This document shows positions 1 through 8,321 of a stretch of 64,000 nucleotides of DNA, piece after piece; positions within the stretch are counted from its first letter, which is position 1; every line of letters starts with the position of its first letter. Below the pieces are notes generated by a model, which saw only the letters and a program-made list of their open reading frames with translations, did not search any database and was not told the origin of the DNA. Source of the stretch: JALZCH01 sp036400075 (GTDB lineage: Bacteria > Acidobacteriota > Blastocatellia > Pyrinomonadales > Pyrinomonadaceae); assembly GCA_036400075.1 (NCBI GenBank), contig DASWLV010000002.1:62001-126000 (forward strand), written 5' to 3'. A program made the position numbers and the translations under genes.

Positions 1-774
1 TTGAATGGCGAACATCGCTGGATGCTCGGCAGGTTCGTTTGTCCGGTTTCCAGGCTCGAAGAATTCGGCGAAAACGCCCGTAAGTTTATGGACGGCGAAA
101 CCGTTTGGCGTCTGAGCGCGCTCGCCGGTGAAAGTCTGGCGGAAGATTTACAAAAAATAGAAGAATTTAATGCGGCGCAAGCCGGGCAAGCGGCGATTGA
201 CACACTCGAAATCAAAGCCGTTGATCCCGAAGAGATTTATGCCGCGAAAAAACTTTTGTCCGGCAATCTCACGACTTATTTTGAGATTCCCCTCAAGCTC
301 CGCATTAATGAATTTGTTGCGGCGGTTGCTATCAGCCGTCTCCGCGCCAAGGTGCGCACTGGCGGCGTTACACAGGATGCGTTTCCGCCCGTTGATGAAA
401 TCGTCAAATTTTTGCGCGTCTGCATCGCCGCAAACGTGCCGTTTAAAGCCACCGCCGGTCTGCATCATCCTTTGCGCTGCCAGCGCGCTTTGACTTACGA
501 GGAAAACGCCGCGCAGGGAATGATGCACGGTTTTTTAAACGTCTTTTTGGCGGCGGCTTTTTTGCGTCAAAACTTAAACGCGCCGTTTATCAATCGCTTG
601 ACGACCGAACGGGATGCGAGCCAATTTGAATTTGATGACGAAGGCTTAAGCTGGAGCGGAAACCGCGTCGAGATAGAGCAAATTCGATTGATGCGCGAGC
701 GAAATGCAATTTCGTTCGGCTCTTGTTCATTCATTGAGCCAATCGAAGATTTACGGCAGCTTGGACTTTTATAG
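1..774 (+). CDS. Hypothetical protein, 5' end outside window
   Basis: The frame is open from the first base and ends at TAG 772-774, so the gene very probably starts upstream; at least 257 residues are present. I do not recognise a named domain. The visible part is soluble, with no signal peptide or membrane segment. A conserved-looking stretch around residues 130-185 has several His/Cys (near ATAGLHHPLRCQRAL, then MMHGFLNVFLAAAF). It precedes fumarylacetoacetase on the same strand, but a 114-base hairpin-bearing gap separates them, so cotranscription is uncertain. Coding status is well supported by codon use like that of its neighbours; function is unknown. Confidence 0.7.
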   Translation: MNGEHRWMLGRFVCPVSRLEEFGENARKFMDGETVWRLSALAGESLAEDLQKIEEFNAAQAGQAAIDTLEIKAVDPEEIYAAKKLLSGNLTTYFEIPLKLRINEFVAAVAISRLRAKVRTGGVTQDAFPPVDEIVKFLRVCIAANVPFKATAGLHHPLRCQRALTYEENAAQGMMHGFLNVFLAAAFLRQNLNAPFINRLTTERDASQFEFDDEGLSWSGNRVEIEQIRLMRERNAISFGSCSFIEPIEDLRQLGLL

Positions 775-783
775 AATTCGAAC

Positions 784-877
784 AGACTGCGGATAATGCG
801 GATTTAACAGTTAATCTCAGATTTCTTTTTTCAGTTTTATCTGCCAAAATCTGCTTAATCCGTGTCATCTGCGGTCT
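784..877. repeat. Imperfect inverted repeat in the gap before fahA
   Basis: The left arm (784-805) and right arm (848-877) are imperfect reverse complements built round the words tgcggat and cggatt. The hairpin fills the gap between the first gene and fahA. It resembles the dispersed word-repeat hairpins at 17268, 19423, 26287 and 59795. Possible terminator or mobile hairpin; role inferred only. Confidence 0.5.
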
Positions 878-888
878 ATTATTTTTTT

Positions 889-2217
889 ATGATTTACGAA
901 ATCAACGAAACGCACGACGTTAATTTAAAAAGCTGGATTGAATCCGCCAACTCGCCCGAAACAGATTTTCCGATTCAGAATTTGCCTTTTTGCGTGTTCC
1001 GGCGCGCTGAAACTTATGAAGATGTCAGAATCGGCGTCGCCGTCGGTGATTTCGTTCTTGACGTTTATCCCTGCTATCAAGCCGGACTTTTTGAGGACGA
1101 CAGTTTGAGAATTGCGTGCGCGGCGGACGAATATTGTCTCGACCACGCCGTGATGCGGAAAAAACCTGAAATTCGCGCAGCTTTTCGCAAACAATTGGTT
1201 GCGATTTTGGCTGAAACGGCGGACGAGAAAACGCGCAAAACAGTGGACAGAAACTTGATTCCGCTCGCCGAAGCCGAATTTTGGATGCCCGCGCACATCG
1301 CCGATTACACCGATTTCTATTGTTCGATTTTTCACGCGACAAACGTCGGCTCGATGTTTCGCCCCGACAATCCTCTCTTGCCGAATTACAAATACGTTCC
1401 GATTGGTTATCACGGGCGCGCGTCATCAATCGTCATCAGCGGAACGGAAATAAAGCGCCCGAAAGGTCAGAACCGCGCGGATGCGGACGCGCCGCCGGTT
1501 TTCATTCCCTGCAAAAATCTCGATTACGAAATGGAAGTCGGATTTTTCATCGGCAAATCAAACGAACTCGGCGAACCCGTTTCGATTGAACAGGCGGAAG
1601 AACATATTTTCGGTTTATGCCTCGTCAACGATTGGTCGGCGCGCGATATTCAGGCTTGGGAATATCAGCCGCTCGGACCGTTTCTGGCAAAAAACTTTGC
1701 CACTTCGATTTCACCGTTTGTCGTCACAATGGAAGCGCTCGCGCCGTTTCGCACTTCGGCGTTTGAGCGACCGGAAGGCGATCCGCAGCCGCTCGAATAT
1801 CTGCATTCGGAAGAAAACCAAAAGCGCGGCGGTTTGGACATAAATTTGGAAGTTCTGATTCAAACCGAAAAGATGCGCGCTGAAAACATCGAGCCGTTTT
1901 TGCTTTCCCGGTCGAATATGCGCGATTTGTACTGGACAATCAGGCAGATGCTCGCGCATCACGCTTCAAACGGCTGCAATCTGCAAACCGGCGATTTGAT
2001 TGCGACCGGCACAGTTTCCGGGCGCGAAAAATCAGAACGCGGCTGTTTATTGGAATTAACATGGCGCGGCAAAGAACCCGTTGAACTGCCTTCGGGCGAG
2101 CAGCGCCGCTTTCTCGAAGACGGCGACGAAATCATTATGCGCGGCTATGCCGAGCGCGAGGGCTTCCGCCGCATCGGCTTTGGCGAATGTCGGGGCGTCA
2201 TTTTGCCCGCTGATTAA
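889..2217 (+). CDS. fahA: Fumarylacetoacetase
   Basis: Cleaves 4-fumarylacetoacetate to fumarate and acetoacetate, the last step of tyrosine/homogentisate breakdown, in the cytosol. The 442-residue product has the family layout: an SH3-like N-terminal part with FCVFRR, then the FAH catalytic fold. Family-typical stretches are DYTDFYCSIFHATNVG (catalytic His region, about residue 140), YHGRASSIVISG, DYEMEVGFFIG (metal-binding acidic residue), NDWSARDIQAWEYQPLGPF and TGTVSG. I chose ATG 889 because the protein start fits the family; an upstream in-frame GTG at 862 lies inside the hairpin repeat. No other tyrosine-degradation gene is seen nearby. purF follows 18 bases downstream but is functionally unrelated. 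Confidence 0.95.
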   Translation: MIYEINETHDVNLKSWIESANSPETDFPIQNLPFCVFRRAETYEDVRIGVAVGDFVLDVYPCYQAGLFEDDSLRIACAADEYCLDHAVMRKKPEIRAAFRKQLVAILAETADEKTRKTVDRNLIPLAEAEFWMPAHIADYTDFYCSIFHATNVGSMFRPDNPLLPNYKYVPIGYHGRASSIVISGTEIKRPKGQNRADADAPPVFIPCKNLDYEMEVGFFIGKSNELGEPVSIEQAEEHIFGLCLVNDWSARDIQAWEYQPLGPFLAKNFATSISPFVVTMEALAPFRTSAFERPEGDPQPLEYLHSEENQKRGGLDINLEVLIQTEKMRAENIEPFLLSRSNMRDLYWTIRQMLAHHASNGCNLQTGDLIATGTVSGREKSERGCLLELTWRGKEPVELPSGEQRRFLEDGDEIIMRGYAEREGFRRIGFGECRGVILPAD

Positions 2218-2235
2218 TTTTGTTAAGCTAATTAA

Positions 2236-3645
2236 GTGACGGAAGTTTTTTCTGACAAATTAAGAGAAGAATGCGGCATTTTCGGTGTTTTCGGACACGA
2301 GCAGGCGGCGCATTTGACCGAACTTGGGCTGTTCGCTTTGCAGCATCGCGGGCAGGAAGCCGCAGGAATTGTTTCGACCGACGGGGCGGAGCTTCATCAG
2401 CTTCGCGGAATCGGTTTGGTGTCGGAAGTTTTTAACGAAAACAACATCAAAAATCTGCCCGGCGCGGCGGCAATCGGTCACACGCGATATTCGACCGCCG
2501 GGGCAAATACGATTCGGGAAGTTCAGCCCTTTTCCGTGACTTGCCAGCACGGAAAAATAGCCGTTTGTCACAACGGAAATCTGCCGTTTGCGAAAAGCGA
2601 AAGAGAGCGGCTCGAATACGCCGGAGCGATTTTTTCTTCAACCTCAGATACCGAAACGATTTTGCACAATGTCGCCCGGATGGGGGCGCGGACGACGAAC
2701 GAAGCTATTACAAATGTTTTACGGGAAACCGAAGGCGCGTTTTCTTTGCTGTTTTTAACGCCCGAATGTTTGATTGCGGTGCGCGATCCGCGCGGTTTTC
2801 GCCCGCTCGCTCTGGGAAAATTGGGCACGGCTTGGTGCGTCGCTTCGGAAACCTGTGCCTTTGATTTGATTGACGCCGAATATGTGCGCGACGTTGCGCC
2901 GGGCGAGATTCTGGTGATTGATAAAAACGGGTTAAATTCGTCGTTTCCGCTGGAAAAACGCGAACCGGCGCAGTGCATTTTTGAACACGTTTATTTTTCG
3001 CGTCCCGATTCGGTAGTCTTCGGGCGTTCGGTCAACGAATCGCGCCACAAAATGGGTAAACGGCTCGCTATAGAACATCCTGTTTCGGCTGATTTGGTCG
3101 TTCCCGTCCCGGATTCGGGCGTCGCGGCGGCAATCGGTTTTGCCAGACAATCGGGAATCAATTATCGTCAGGCGATTATTCGCAATCATTACATCGGGCG
3201 CACGTTTATCGAGCCGACACAGGCAATTCGCTCTCTCGGCGTGAGAATGAAATTGAATCCGATTAAAAGTTTAATTGAAGGCAGGCGCGTCGTTTTGGTT
3301 GACGATTCGATTGTGCGCGGAACGACTTCGAAAAAAATCGTCCAAATGGTGCGCGAAGCCGGCGCGACGGAAGTTCATCTGCGAATCTCGTGTCCGCCGA
3401 CGATCAGCCCTTGTTATTACGGCGTTGACACGCCGCACACGGATGAATTGATTGCGGCGAATTTTACGGTCGAACAAGTCCGCGAATACGTCAAAGCCGA
3501 TTCGCTCGCTTATCTTTCGCTCGAAGGTATGATCGAAGCGACGGGAATCGAACAGGACGCGGGCTGCGTCGCCTGTTGGACTGCAAAATACCCGATTCCA
3601 TTGGAAAAACCGGAAGAAGAGCTTTGCATCGCCAACGTTTGTTGA
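2236..3645 (+). CDS. purF: Amidophosphoribosyltransferase (PurF)
   Basis: First committed step of purine synthesis: PRPP plus glutamine gives 5-phosphoribosylamine. The 469-residue length is normal. The class II glutamine amidotransferase domain begins with EECGIFGVFG, where Cys13 should become the N-terminal nucleophile after propeptide removal, followed by LQHRGQEAAGI and GHTRYST. The C-terminal phosphoribosyltransferase domain carries the PRPP loop VVLVDDSIVRGTT near residues 355-367. Several C-terminal cysteines (DAGCVACW, CIANVC) match PurF types that bind an Fe-S cluster; cluster binding is inferred. GTG 2236 is used as start; no stronger start exists before the catalytic Cys. Confidence 0.96.
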   Translation: MTEVFSDKLREECGIFGVFGHEQAAHLTELGLFALQHRGQEAAGIVSTDGAELHQLRGIGLVSEVFNENNIKNLPGAAAIGHTRYSTAGANTIREVQPFSVTCQHGKIAVCHNGNLPFAKSERERLEYAGAIFSSTSDTETILHNVARMGARTTNEAITNVLRETEGAFSLLFLTPECLIAVRDPRGFRPLALGKLGTAWCVASETCAFDLIDAEYVRDVAPGEILVIDKNGLNSSFPLEKREPAQCIFEHVYFSRPDSVVFGRSVNESRHKMGKRLAIEHPVSADLVVPVPDSGVAAAIGFARQSGINYRQAIIRNHYIGRTFIEPTQAIRSLGVRMKLNPIKSLIEGRRVVLVDDSIVRGTTSKKIVQMVREAGATEVHLRISCPPTISPCYYGVDTPHTDELIAANFTVEQVREYVKADSLAYLSLEGMIEATGIEQDAGCVACWTAKYPIPLEKPEEELCIANVC

Positions 3646-3687
3646 TAAAGTTTTACAAGAAAAGTTTTGATAATGATGGAGGTAAAG

Positions 3688-4290
3688 ATGCGATATATAT
3701 TGTCGTTGTTGGCGATTGTGACGCTTGGAGCGGCTGTTTTGACAGCCTGTAATTCTGCCGCCCAGCAATCCAATCGGCAGCAAGCTCAGATCACGAATTC
3801 CACCGCCAGTGCGAATCAAGCGGGAAATACCGCTGCCGCCGGACATTCCACGGACGACGGACACGGGCATTCCGAAGACAACACAGCCAGAATTTCAATC
3901 GCCGATGCGAAAAAGGCTTTTGACAGCGGCAACGCCGTTTTTGTTGACACGCGCGCCGCCGCTTCTTACGAAGCCAAACACATCAAAGGCGCTTTAAATA
4001 TTCAGGCGGAACAATTTCAAACGCGCTATACGGAAGTTCCGAAGGATAAACAAATTATCGCGTATTGTTCCTGACCAAACGAGCATACCAGCGCCCGTGC
4101 GGTGCAAATCTTGAACGAAAAAGGAATCACGAATGCGGCGGCTCTCGTCGGCGGAACCCAGGCTTGGGAAAACGCCGGTTATCCGATGGAATCGAGCGGC
4201 AAGACAGATTCAAATCAAAATAAAAACTCAACAAACGCCAACGCGCAAACCAGTCCGGCGAAAAAAGAAACAAAACCGGGCAGCTATTAA
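3688..4290 (+). CDS. Lipoprotein rhodanese with in-frame UGA (possible selenoprotein)
   Basis: A predicted sulfurtransferase-fold lipoprotein acting outside the cytoplasmic membrane. The start is ATG 3688, five bases after a clear ggagg. Residues 1-21 form a lipoprotein signal ending in lipobox LTAC (Cys21), then a low-complexity linker and a rhodanese domain from about residue 68. The frame meets TGA at 4072-4074 (codon 129) and continues uninterrupted to TAA 4288-4290. Around it the protein reads YCS-(UGA)-PNEHTSARAVQIL and on to GGTQAWENAGYP. Relatives usually have YCSCPNE here, so UGA replaces a conserved Cys two residues after the presumed catalytic Cys127. The frame is otherwise perfect through the domain's end. 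Options: selenocysteine (a hairpin follows), a nonsense mutation, or a base-call error. Without readthrough the domain would be cut at its active-site loop. Confidence 0.75.
4083..4105 (+). promoter_or_regulatory. Candidate SECIS-like hairpin after the UGA
   Basis: Hand folding pairs 4083-4084 with 4104-4105, 4087-4089 with 4101-4103, and 4091-4093 with 4098-4100. Positions 4085-4086 and 4090 bulge on the 5' side and the apical loop starts about 19 bases after the UGA. Bacterial SECIS elements lie directly after the UGA, with an apical loop roughly 16-37 bases away and often a bulge on the 5' arm. The stem is short and overlaps coding sequence, so it may be chance. Confidence 0.3.
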
Positions 4291-4315
4291 TTTGCTTGTT
4301 TTCCGGCAGCTATCA

Positions 4316-4369
4316 AAAAAAGTTTCTTTCGAGTCCTGCCTGTAAGCAGGACTCGAAAGAAACTTTTTT
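4316..4369. terminator. Strong bidirectional terminator
   Basis: A perfect 24-bp inverted repeat (4316-4339 and 4346-4369) with a six-base loop, starting in a run of A and ending in a run of T. It lies between the convergent rhodanese and TPR-hydrolase genes and should stop transcription both ways. Confidence 0.9.
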
Positions 4370-4391
4370 GCCATCCATTTTAATTATTGAT

Positions 4392-5978
4392 TCAATTTGG
4401 CTTTAATTCAGCTTCGAGTTTCTTCACTACATCTTTCGCAGCTTTCGCATTCGGATAATTCGGATTTACCTCTAATGCTTTTTTATAAAATTTGAGCGCA
4501 AGCTCTTTTTCTCCAATTCTTAAATAAGTCTCTGCCAGACTGTCGTAAGCGTTTGCCGATGTCGGATGCGCTTCGATATTTAATCTGAAAACATTGACGG
4601 CTTGCGCCAATTGCCCGCTTCCGATTAAACCATAGCCCAAAAGGTTCAAAATGTTTTCGTTGATAATCCGCTGCTCGGGTTCTTGCGACTTGAATTTTCG
4701 GTACAACTCAATTGCTTTCGGCAAACCATCTCGGACAACGATTTCGGCAAATTCCCGTTCGGTCGGCGGAGGCTGCAAGCCTTTGCGAAATTCATATTTA
4801 ACAACATTTGTCGGAATTCCGTTTGCTTCCGGTTGATTGCCGATAAATCTCAAACCGCTCGAATCTCGCTTGAGATAAGCGTTTAGAAAATTGAGCGCGT
4901 AACGGCAAACCGCTTCATAACCGCGAGCGGCGGTTTCCGCAGTTCGATCTTGAATATCGGTTGGAAACCGCAAAGCAATCATTGGAAAGGTGGTGAAATC
5001 TCCGTGAAAAATTCCGGGAAACCCGAGGAAATATCTGTCAGAATATCTGAATGCTTCAACCGCGCTTAAATTAACTTCGTCGCTTGGTCGTCGCATATCC
5101 AGGAAAGGAATTTGCATCTTTTCCGATTGATAATAAGGCGATTGAGTCAACGTATGTGTAAGTGATTTCGCCCCGTAAGAAGCGTCGAGACCGATGACCG
5201 CATCAACTTCCGTGTTTCGCATTTGCAGAATTAACGCAGCCACGCCGCCCATGCTGTGTCCTGCAACAGCTAATTTATTGCGGTCAACATTCGGAAAATC
5301 ATGCATCGCGCCGAGCGCAAATTCCAAATCTCTTGTCTGAGTTTCAAGGTCAATCGGATTGATTCCGAGATTAACTATTTCCGAACTCGTCCCAAGCTGC
5401 GGAACTGTCACAACAACGTAACCCTTACTCGCTAGATATTCATACAAAACGACGTTTGATGATGAAATATCGTTAAGTCCGCTCGAATAAACGACGAGAG
5501 GGAAATTGCCTTTGGCGTGCAGGGCATTAAACGAAGCCGCCATCGGCGTCGCCATCAACTGATTAAAAACTTGCTCGGAGTTTTTTAGAATGTGGCGCAG
5601 ACTGCTCTCATCTCGTTCTTCAAGCAATTTGTTGGCTTGCTTGAAATCCTCATTGGCAGTCTTGTAGAAAACGTAATCTCGATAAAAAACTTTTTGAGGA
5701 ACGGATAGTTTCTGCGCCGGATACCAAACGCTGATGCGGACGGGTCTTGCGTTTGTGCTGAATCCCAATTGCCCGTCATTACCACTTTTCTGTTTCCAAG
5801 TTCTTGAGTAATCGTATTTGTAAATAACCTGAAAGCCTACAGAATATGCGCCGGCTTCAAGCTCATTCCAGAGAGGCGATTTTTGAGCATAAATTTCTCC
5901 GCCAATAGCCGACGCTGCTATCAGGAAAGCAATTGCTGATATAAGTTTTGCTTTGTATATAAACATTTTAGAACTCAT
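4392..5978 (-). CDS. Secreted alpha/beta hydrolase (PAF-acetylhydrolase-like) with TPR tail
   Basis: 528 residues. A signal peptide (hydrophobic stretch ending near IGGEIYAQ) predicts export. The middle part is an alpha/beta hydrolase of the platelet-activating-factor acetylhydrolase/dienelactone-hydrolase type: an oxyanion region near VVYSSGLND and the nucleophile elbow GHSMGG at about residue 242. The last 100 residues form TPR-like repeats (YDSLAETYLRIGEKELALK). This tail is nearly the same as that of the next minus-strand gene, whose catalytic domain is unrelated. Substrate is unknown; esterase/lipase activity is likely from the fold. Separated by 117 bases from its upstream neighbour, so it may or may not be cotranscribed. 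Confidence 0.8.
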   Translation of the reverse strand: MSSKMFIYKAKLISAIAFLIAASAIGGEIYAQKSPLWNELEAGAYSVGFQVIYKYDYSRTWKQKSGNDGQLGFSTNARPVRISVWYPAQKLSVPQKVFYRDYVFYKTANEDFKQANKLLEERDESSLRHILKNSEQVFNQLMATPMAASFNALHAKGNFPLVVYSSGLNDISSSNVVLYEYLASKGYVVVTVPQLGTSSEIVNLGINPIDLETQTRDLEFALGAMHDFPNVDRNKLAVAGHSMGGVAALILQMRNTEVDAVIGLDASYGAKSLTHTLTQSPYYQSEKMQIPFLDMRRPSDEVNLSAVEAFRYSDRYFLGFPGIFHGDFTTFPMIALRFPTDIQDRTAETAARGYEAVCRYALNFLNAYLKRDSSGLRFIGNQPEANGIPTNVVKYEFRKGLQPPPTEREFAEIVVRDGLPKAIELYRKFKSQEPEQRIINENILNLLGYGLIGSGQLAQAVNVFRLNIEAHPTSANAYDSLAETYLRIGEKELALKFYKKALEVNPNYPNAKAAKDVVKKLEAELKPN

Positions 5979-6095
5979 TTCAAAAATGGATAACTATAAA
6001 AACCAGATATTTATACAGGAACGATGAACATCCGTTTTTTTTGGTAGAAGTCTTGGAAGATTAAGACCTCTTAGTCTCAGTTTTGATCATTTGAC

Positions 6096-7697
6096 TCAAT
6101 TGGGCTTTGAATCTGCTTCGAGTTTCTTCACGGCTTCAGCCGCAGCTTTCACATTCGGATAATTAGGCTCAACTTCCAATGCTTTTTTATAAAATTTGAG
6201 GGCAAGTTCTTTTTCACCGATTCCCAGATAAGTTTCAGCTAAACTGTCGTAGGTATTTCCCGAATTAGGGAAATCGGCGATGTTTAACTTAAAAACTTCG
6301 ATTGCTTCCGCCGTTCTTTTTCTTTCCAGCAATGCGTAACCGAGCGCGTTTATCTGCACTTCGTTCAAACGCTTTGCTTCTTCTTTGGTTCTTTCTTCGA
6401 GATAACGCTTGAGCGGGGCTTCAATGCCTTCGGACAAAATAGTCCGCAATAAATTTTTAGCCGGAGAATTATACGGTTCGTAATTTATCCAAGCCGTGAG
6501 CGGTTGTTTTCTGCCCATCACTTGTTCGACAATCGCGGGAATTATTGAATGACCATTGCCGCTGTCGGTAAAGATTAAAACGCCAGACTTTTGTTTTTCC
6601 GAAGCAATGACGAAGCAATGCGTGTCGCCGTTATTGTCGCCCCAATGCCAAAACGATTTTCCGTCTGCGGTTTGCTGTAATCCCCAGCCGAGTCCCCAGA
6701 AAATCGAGTCGGACAGCTTTCCCGTCGGTTTTCTGGCGAGGCAATTGGAACAGCCTTCGTCAACCTTGGTTTGCTGATTGAGCATTTGCTTGAAAGTTTC
6801 CTTTTTGAGTCCCGCACCTTTCATCACGGCAATGACAAATTTGGCGTAATCGGCTGTCGTCGTATGAAGGCTTCCCGCAGCGATTGCTTCGGAGTATTTT
6901 CTGAGCGGTTTCGCCGCGCCAACAGAATTGTGTCCGGTCGCTTTCAGTGTTTCGTATTTATCCATCCAGACAAAACTGCTGTCCGGCATTCCAAGCGGCT
7001 CGAAAACTTCTTTTTGCATTACTGCGTTGAGCGGCTGCCCGGTCAAATGCTCAACGACCTTTTGCAAATAAACAAAGCCTTCGCCCGAATAGCTAAATCT
7101 TTCGCCGGGATTAAATTGCGTTTTGAGCGGTTGTCCCATCGCCCAATTCGGAAAACCCGTCGTGTGACTTAAAACCATCCGAGCCGTAATTAGATTGGCT
7201 CGCTCGTCCGTTTCGAGATAAGGTTTCGGAAGATATTTGACGAGCGGCACATCCAAATCGAGCTTGCCTTTTTCAACCAATTTCAAAACGGCATAAGCGA
7301 AAACCGGCTTGCTCAAGCTTGCGGCTTCAAAAACGGTGTTTTCAGCGACCGGCTGTTTTGTTGCGGAATTGGCGACTCCGAAACTTTGCTGCCAGAGGAT
7401 TTTCGCATCTTTAATGATTGCTATCGAAAGTCCCGGAACCTCGCCGTCTTTCATTAATTGCGGAATGCTTTTTTCTAATTGAGCAATCAATTCCTTGCTT
7501 TTAGCGCGAGGCGTATCAATTTTTTGTCTGCCTTTTGATAAGCGCGGCTCTTTGGACGCGACGACTGCTGACATGGATTTCGTTTGGGAGAGCTGCCTGG
7601 TTTGTGCAAACGCTAAGCTCGGCAAAAAAACTATTAGTAATACCAATATATTTTTTGTGAGGGTCAAAACAGAAAGAATAAATAGCGGTCTTTTCAT
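6096..7697 (-). CDS. Secreted serine hydrolase (class C beta-lactamase/PBP-like) with TPR tail
   Basis: 533 residues from ATG 7697, chosen because a signal peptide follows at once (MKRPLFIL to SLAFAQ) and a ggag lies upstream; the reading frame extends further back without a plausible protein. The serine hydrolase domain has SxxK as SLSK (Ser127, Lys130), a Tyr motif around YSGEGFVYL and a KTG-equivalent HWG in FWHWGDNNG. Such proteins are usually D-alanyl peptidases or esterases rather than true beta-lactamases. About 100 residues of TPR close the protein, highly similar to the tail of the gene at 4392. It lies 19 bases downstream of the NTF2-like gene on the same strand, suggesting one transcript. 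Confidence 0.85.
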   Translation of the reverse strand: MKRPLFILSVLTLTKNILVLLIVFLPSLAFAQTRQLSQTKSMSAVVASKEPRLSKGRQKIDTPRAKSKELIAQLEKSIPQLMKDGEVPGLSIAIIKDAKILWQQSFGVANSATKQPVAENTVFEAASLSKPVFAYAVLKLVEKGKLDLDVPLVKYLPKPYLETDERANLITARMVLSHTTGFPNWAMGQPLKTQFNPGERFSYSGEGFVYLQKVVEHLTGQPLNAVMQKEVFEPLGMPDSSFVWMDKYETLKATGHNSVGAAKPLRKYSEAIAAGSLHTTTADYAKFVIAVMKGAGLKKETFKQMLNQQTKVDEGCSNCLARKPTGKLSDSIFWGLGWGLQQTADGKSFWHWGDNNGDTHCFVIASEKQKSGVLIFTDSGNGHSIIPAIVEQVMGRKQPLTAWINYEPYNSPAKNLLRTILSEGIEAPLKRYLEERTKEEAKRLNEVQINALGYALLERKRTAEAIEVFKLNIADFPNSGNTYDSLAETYLGIGEKELALKFYKKALEVEPNYPNVKAAAEAVKKLEADSKPN

Positions 7698-7716
7698 AAT
7701 AAAATTACTTCTCCAA

Positions 7717-8283
7717 TCAAGGTTTTTTCGTTTCGTCAGGATTATACGGCGGATCATCGGGATTGTAAGGCTTTGACGGATCAACTCTTTTTCCGTCAAC
7801 AAAGCTTTTTTGGTCTCGAACGTTGTCAACCAATTTGAGCTTCCAGCCTTCCGGCGTTTTCGACCAGGTTTCACGCTGTACAACGCTGGTTTCCAGTTTC
7901 CGGCGTTTCCCCGCCAGCTCGCGGAATCTTGCGGCTTCCTGAAAAACTTCGACCACGGCTATGAGCTTGTTTTCCGAAACAATTAACTTTTGAATTGTGT
8001 TTCTGATATTGAAAGGAGGCAGGTTGTTTTCAATAAAACGTTTGGTGTGCTGCTCCATCGTTTTGACATCGCCGATTCTGCCATCGGTAAAAAATGCGTG
8101 AAAATCCGCCGTTTTTAAGCCGGTAATGGTTTTCAGGTCTTTTCTGTCGTGCGCTTCCGCTAGTTTTTTATATTGAGCGTCCAATTCATTGCGAATCGTT
8201 TCCTCATCCTGAGCGAAAGCCGCGAGCATATTCGCGCTTAAAAAAAACAAAGCAAAGATAACAGCGGGTAATTGTTTTTTCAT
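7717..8283 (-). CDS. Small secreted NTF2-like protein
   Basis: 188 residues from ATG 8283, followed directly by a signal peptide (MKKQLPAVIFALFFL, cleavage near AFAQ). The mature part (ETIRNELDAQYKKLAEAHD, then ITGLKTADFHAFFTDG, later TWSKTPEGWKLKLVDNV) has the helix-sheet pattern of the NTF2-like/SnoaL-DUF4440 family. The C-terminus is rich in Pro/Asp (DDPPYNPDE). Such domains bind small ligands or act as minor enzymes; no catalytic claim is made. It lies between the serine hydrolase and the dienelactone hydrolase, probably in one operon read leftwards. Confidence 0.7.
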   Translation of the reverse strand: MKKQLPAVIFALFFLSANMLAAFAQDEETIRNELDAQYKKLAEAHDRKDLKTITGLKTADFHAFFTDGRIGDVKTMEQHTKRFIENNLPPFNIRNTIQKLIVSENKLIAVVEVFQEAARFRELAGKRRKLETSVVQRETWSKTPEGWKLKLVDNVRDQKSFVDGKRVDPSKPYNPDDPPYNPDETKKP

Positions 8284-8321
8284 TTTTATTTTCGCTAAAG
8301 ATTTTGATAAACAGTCCATAC

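Noticed and set aside
6096..7697. A true class C beta-lactamase
   Set aside because: The SxxK motif is present but the KTG motif is HWG and a TPR tail follows; these point to a peptidase/esterase-type relative.
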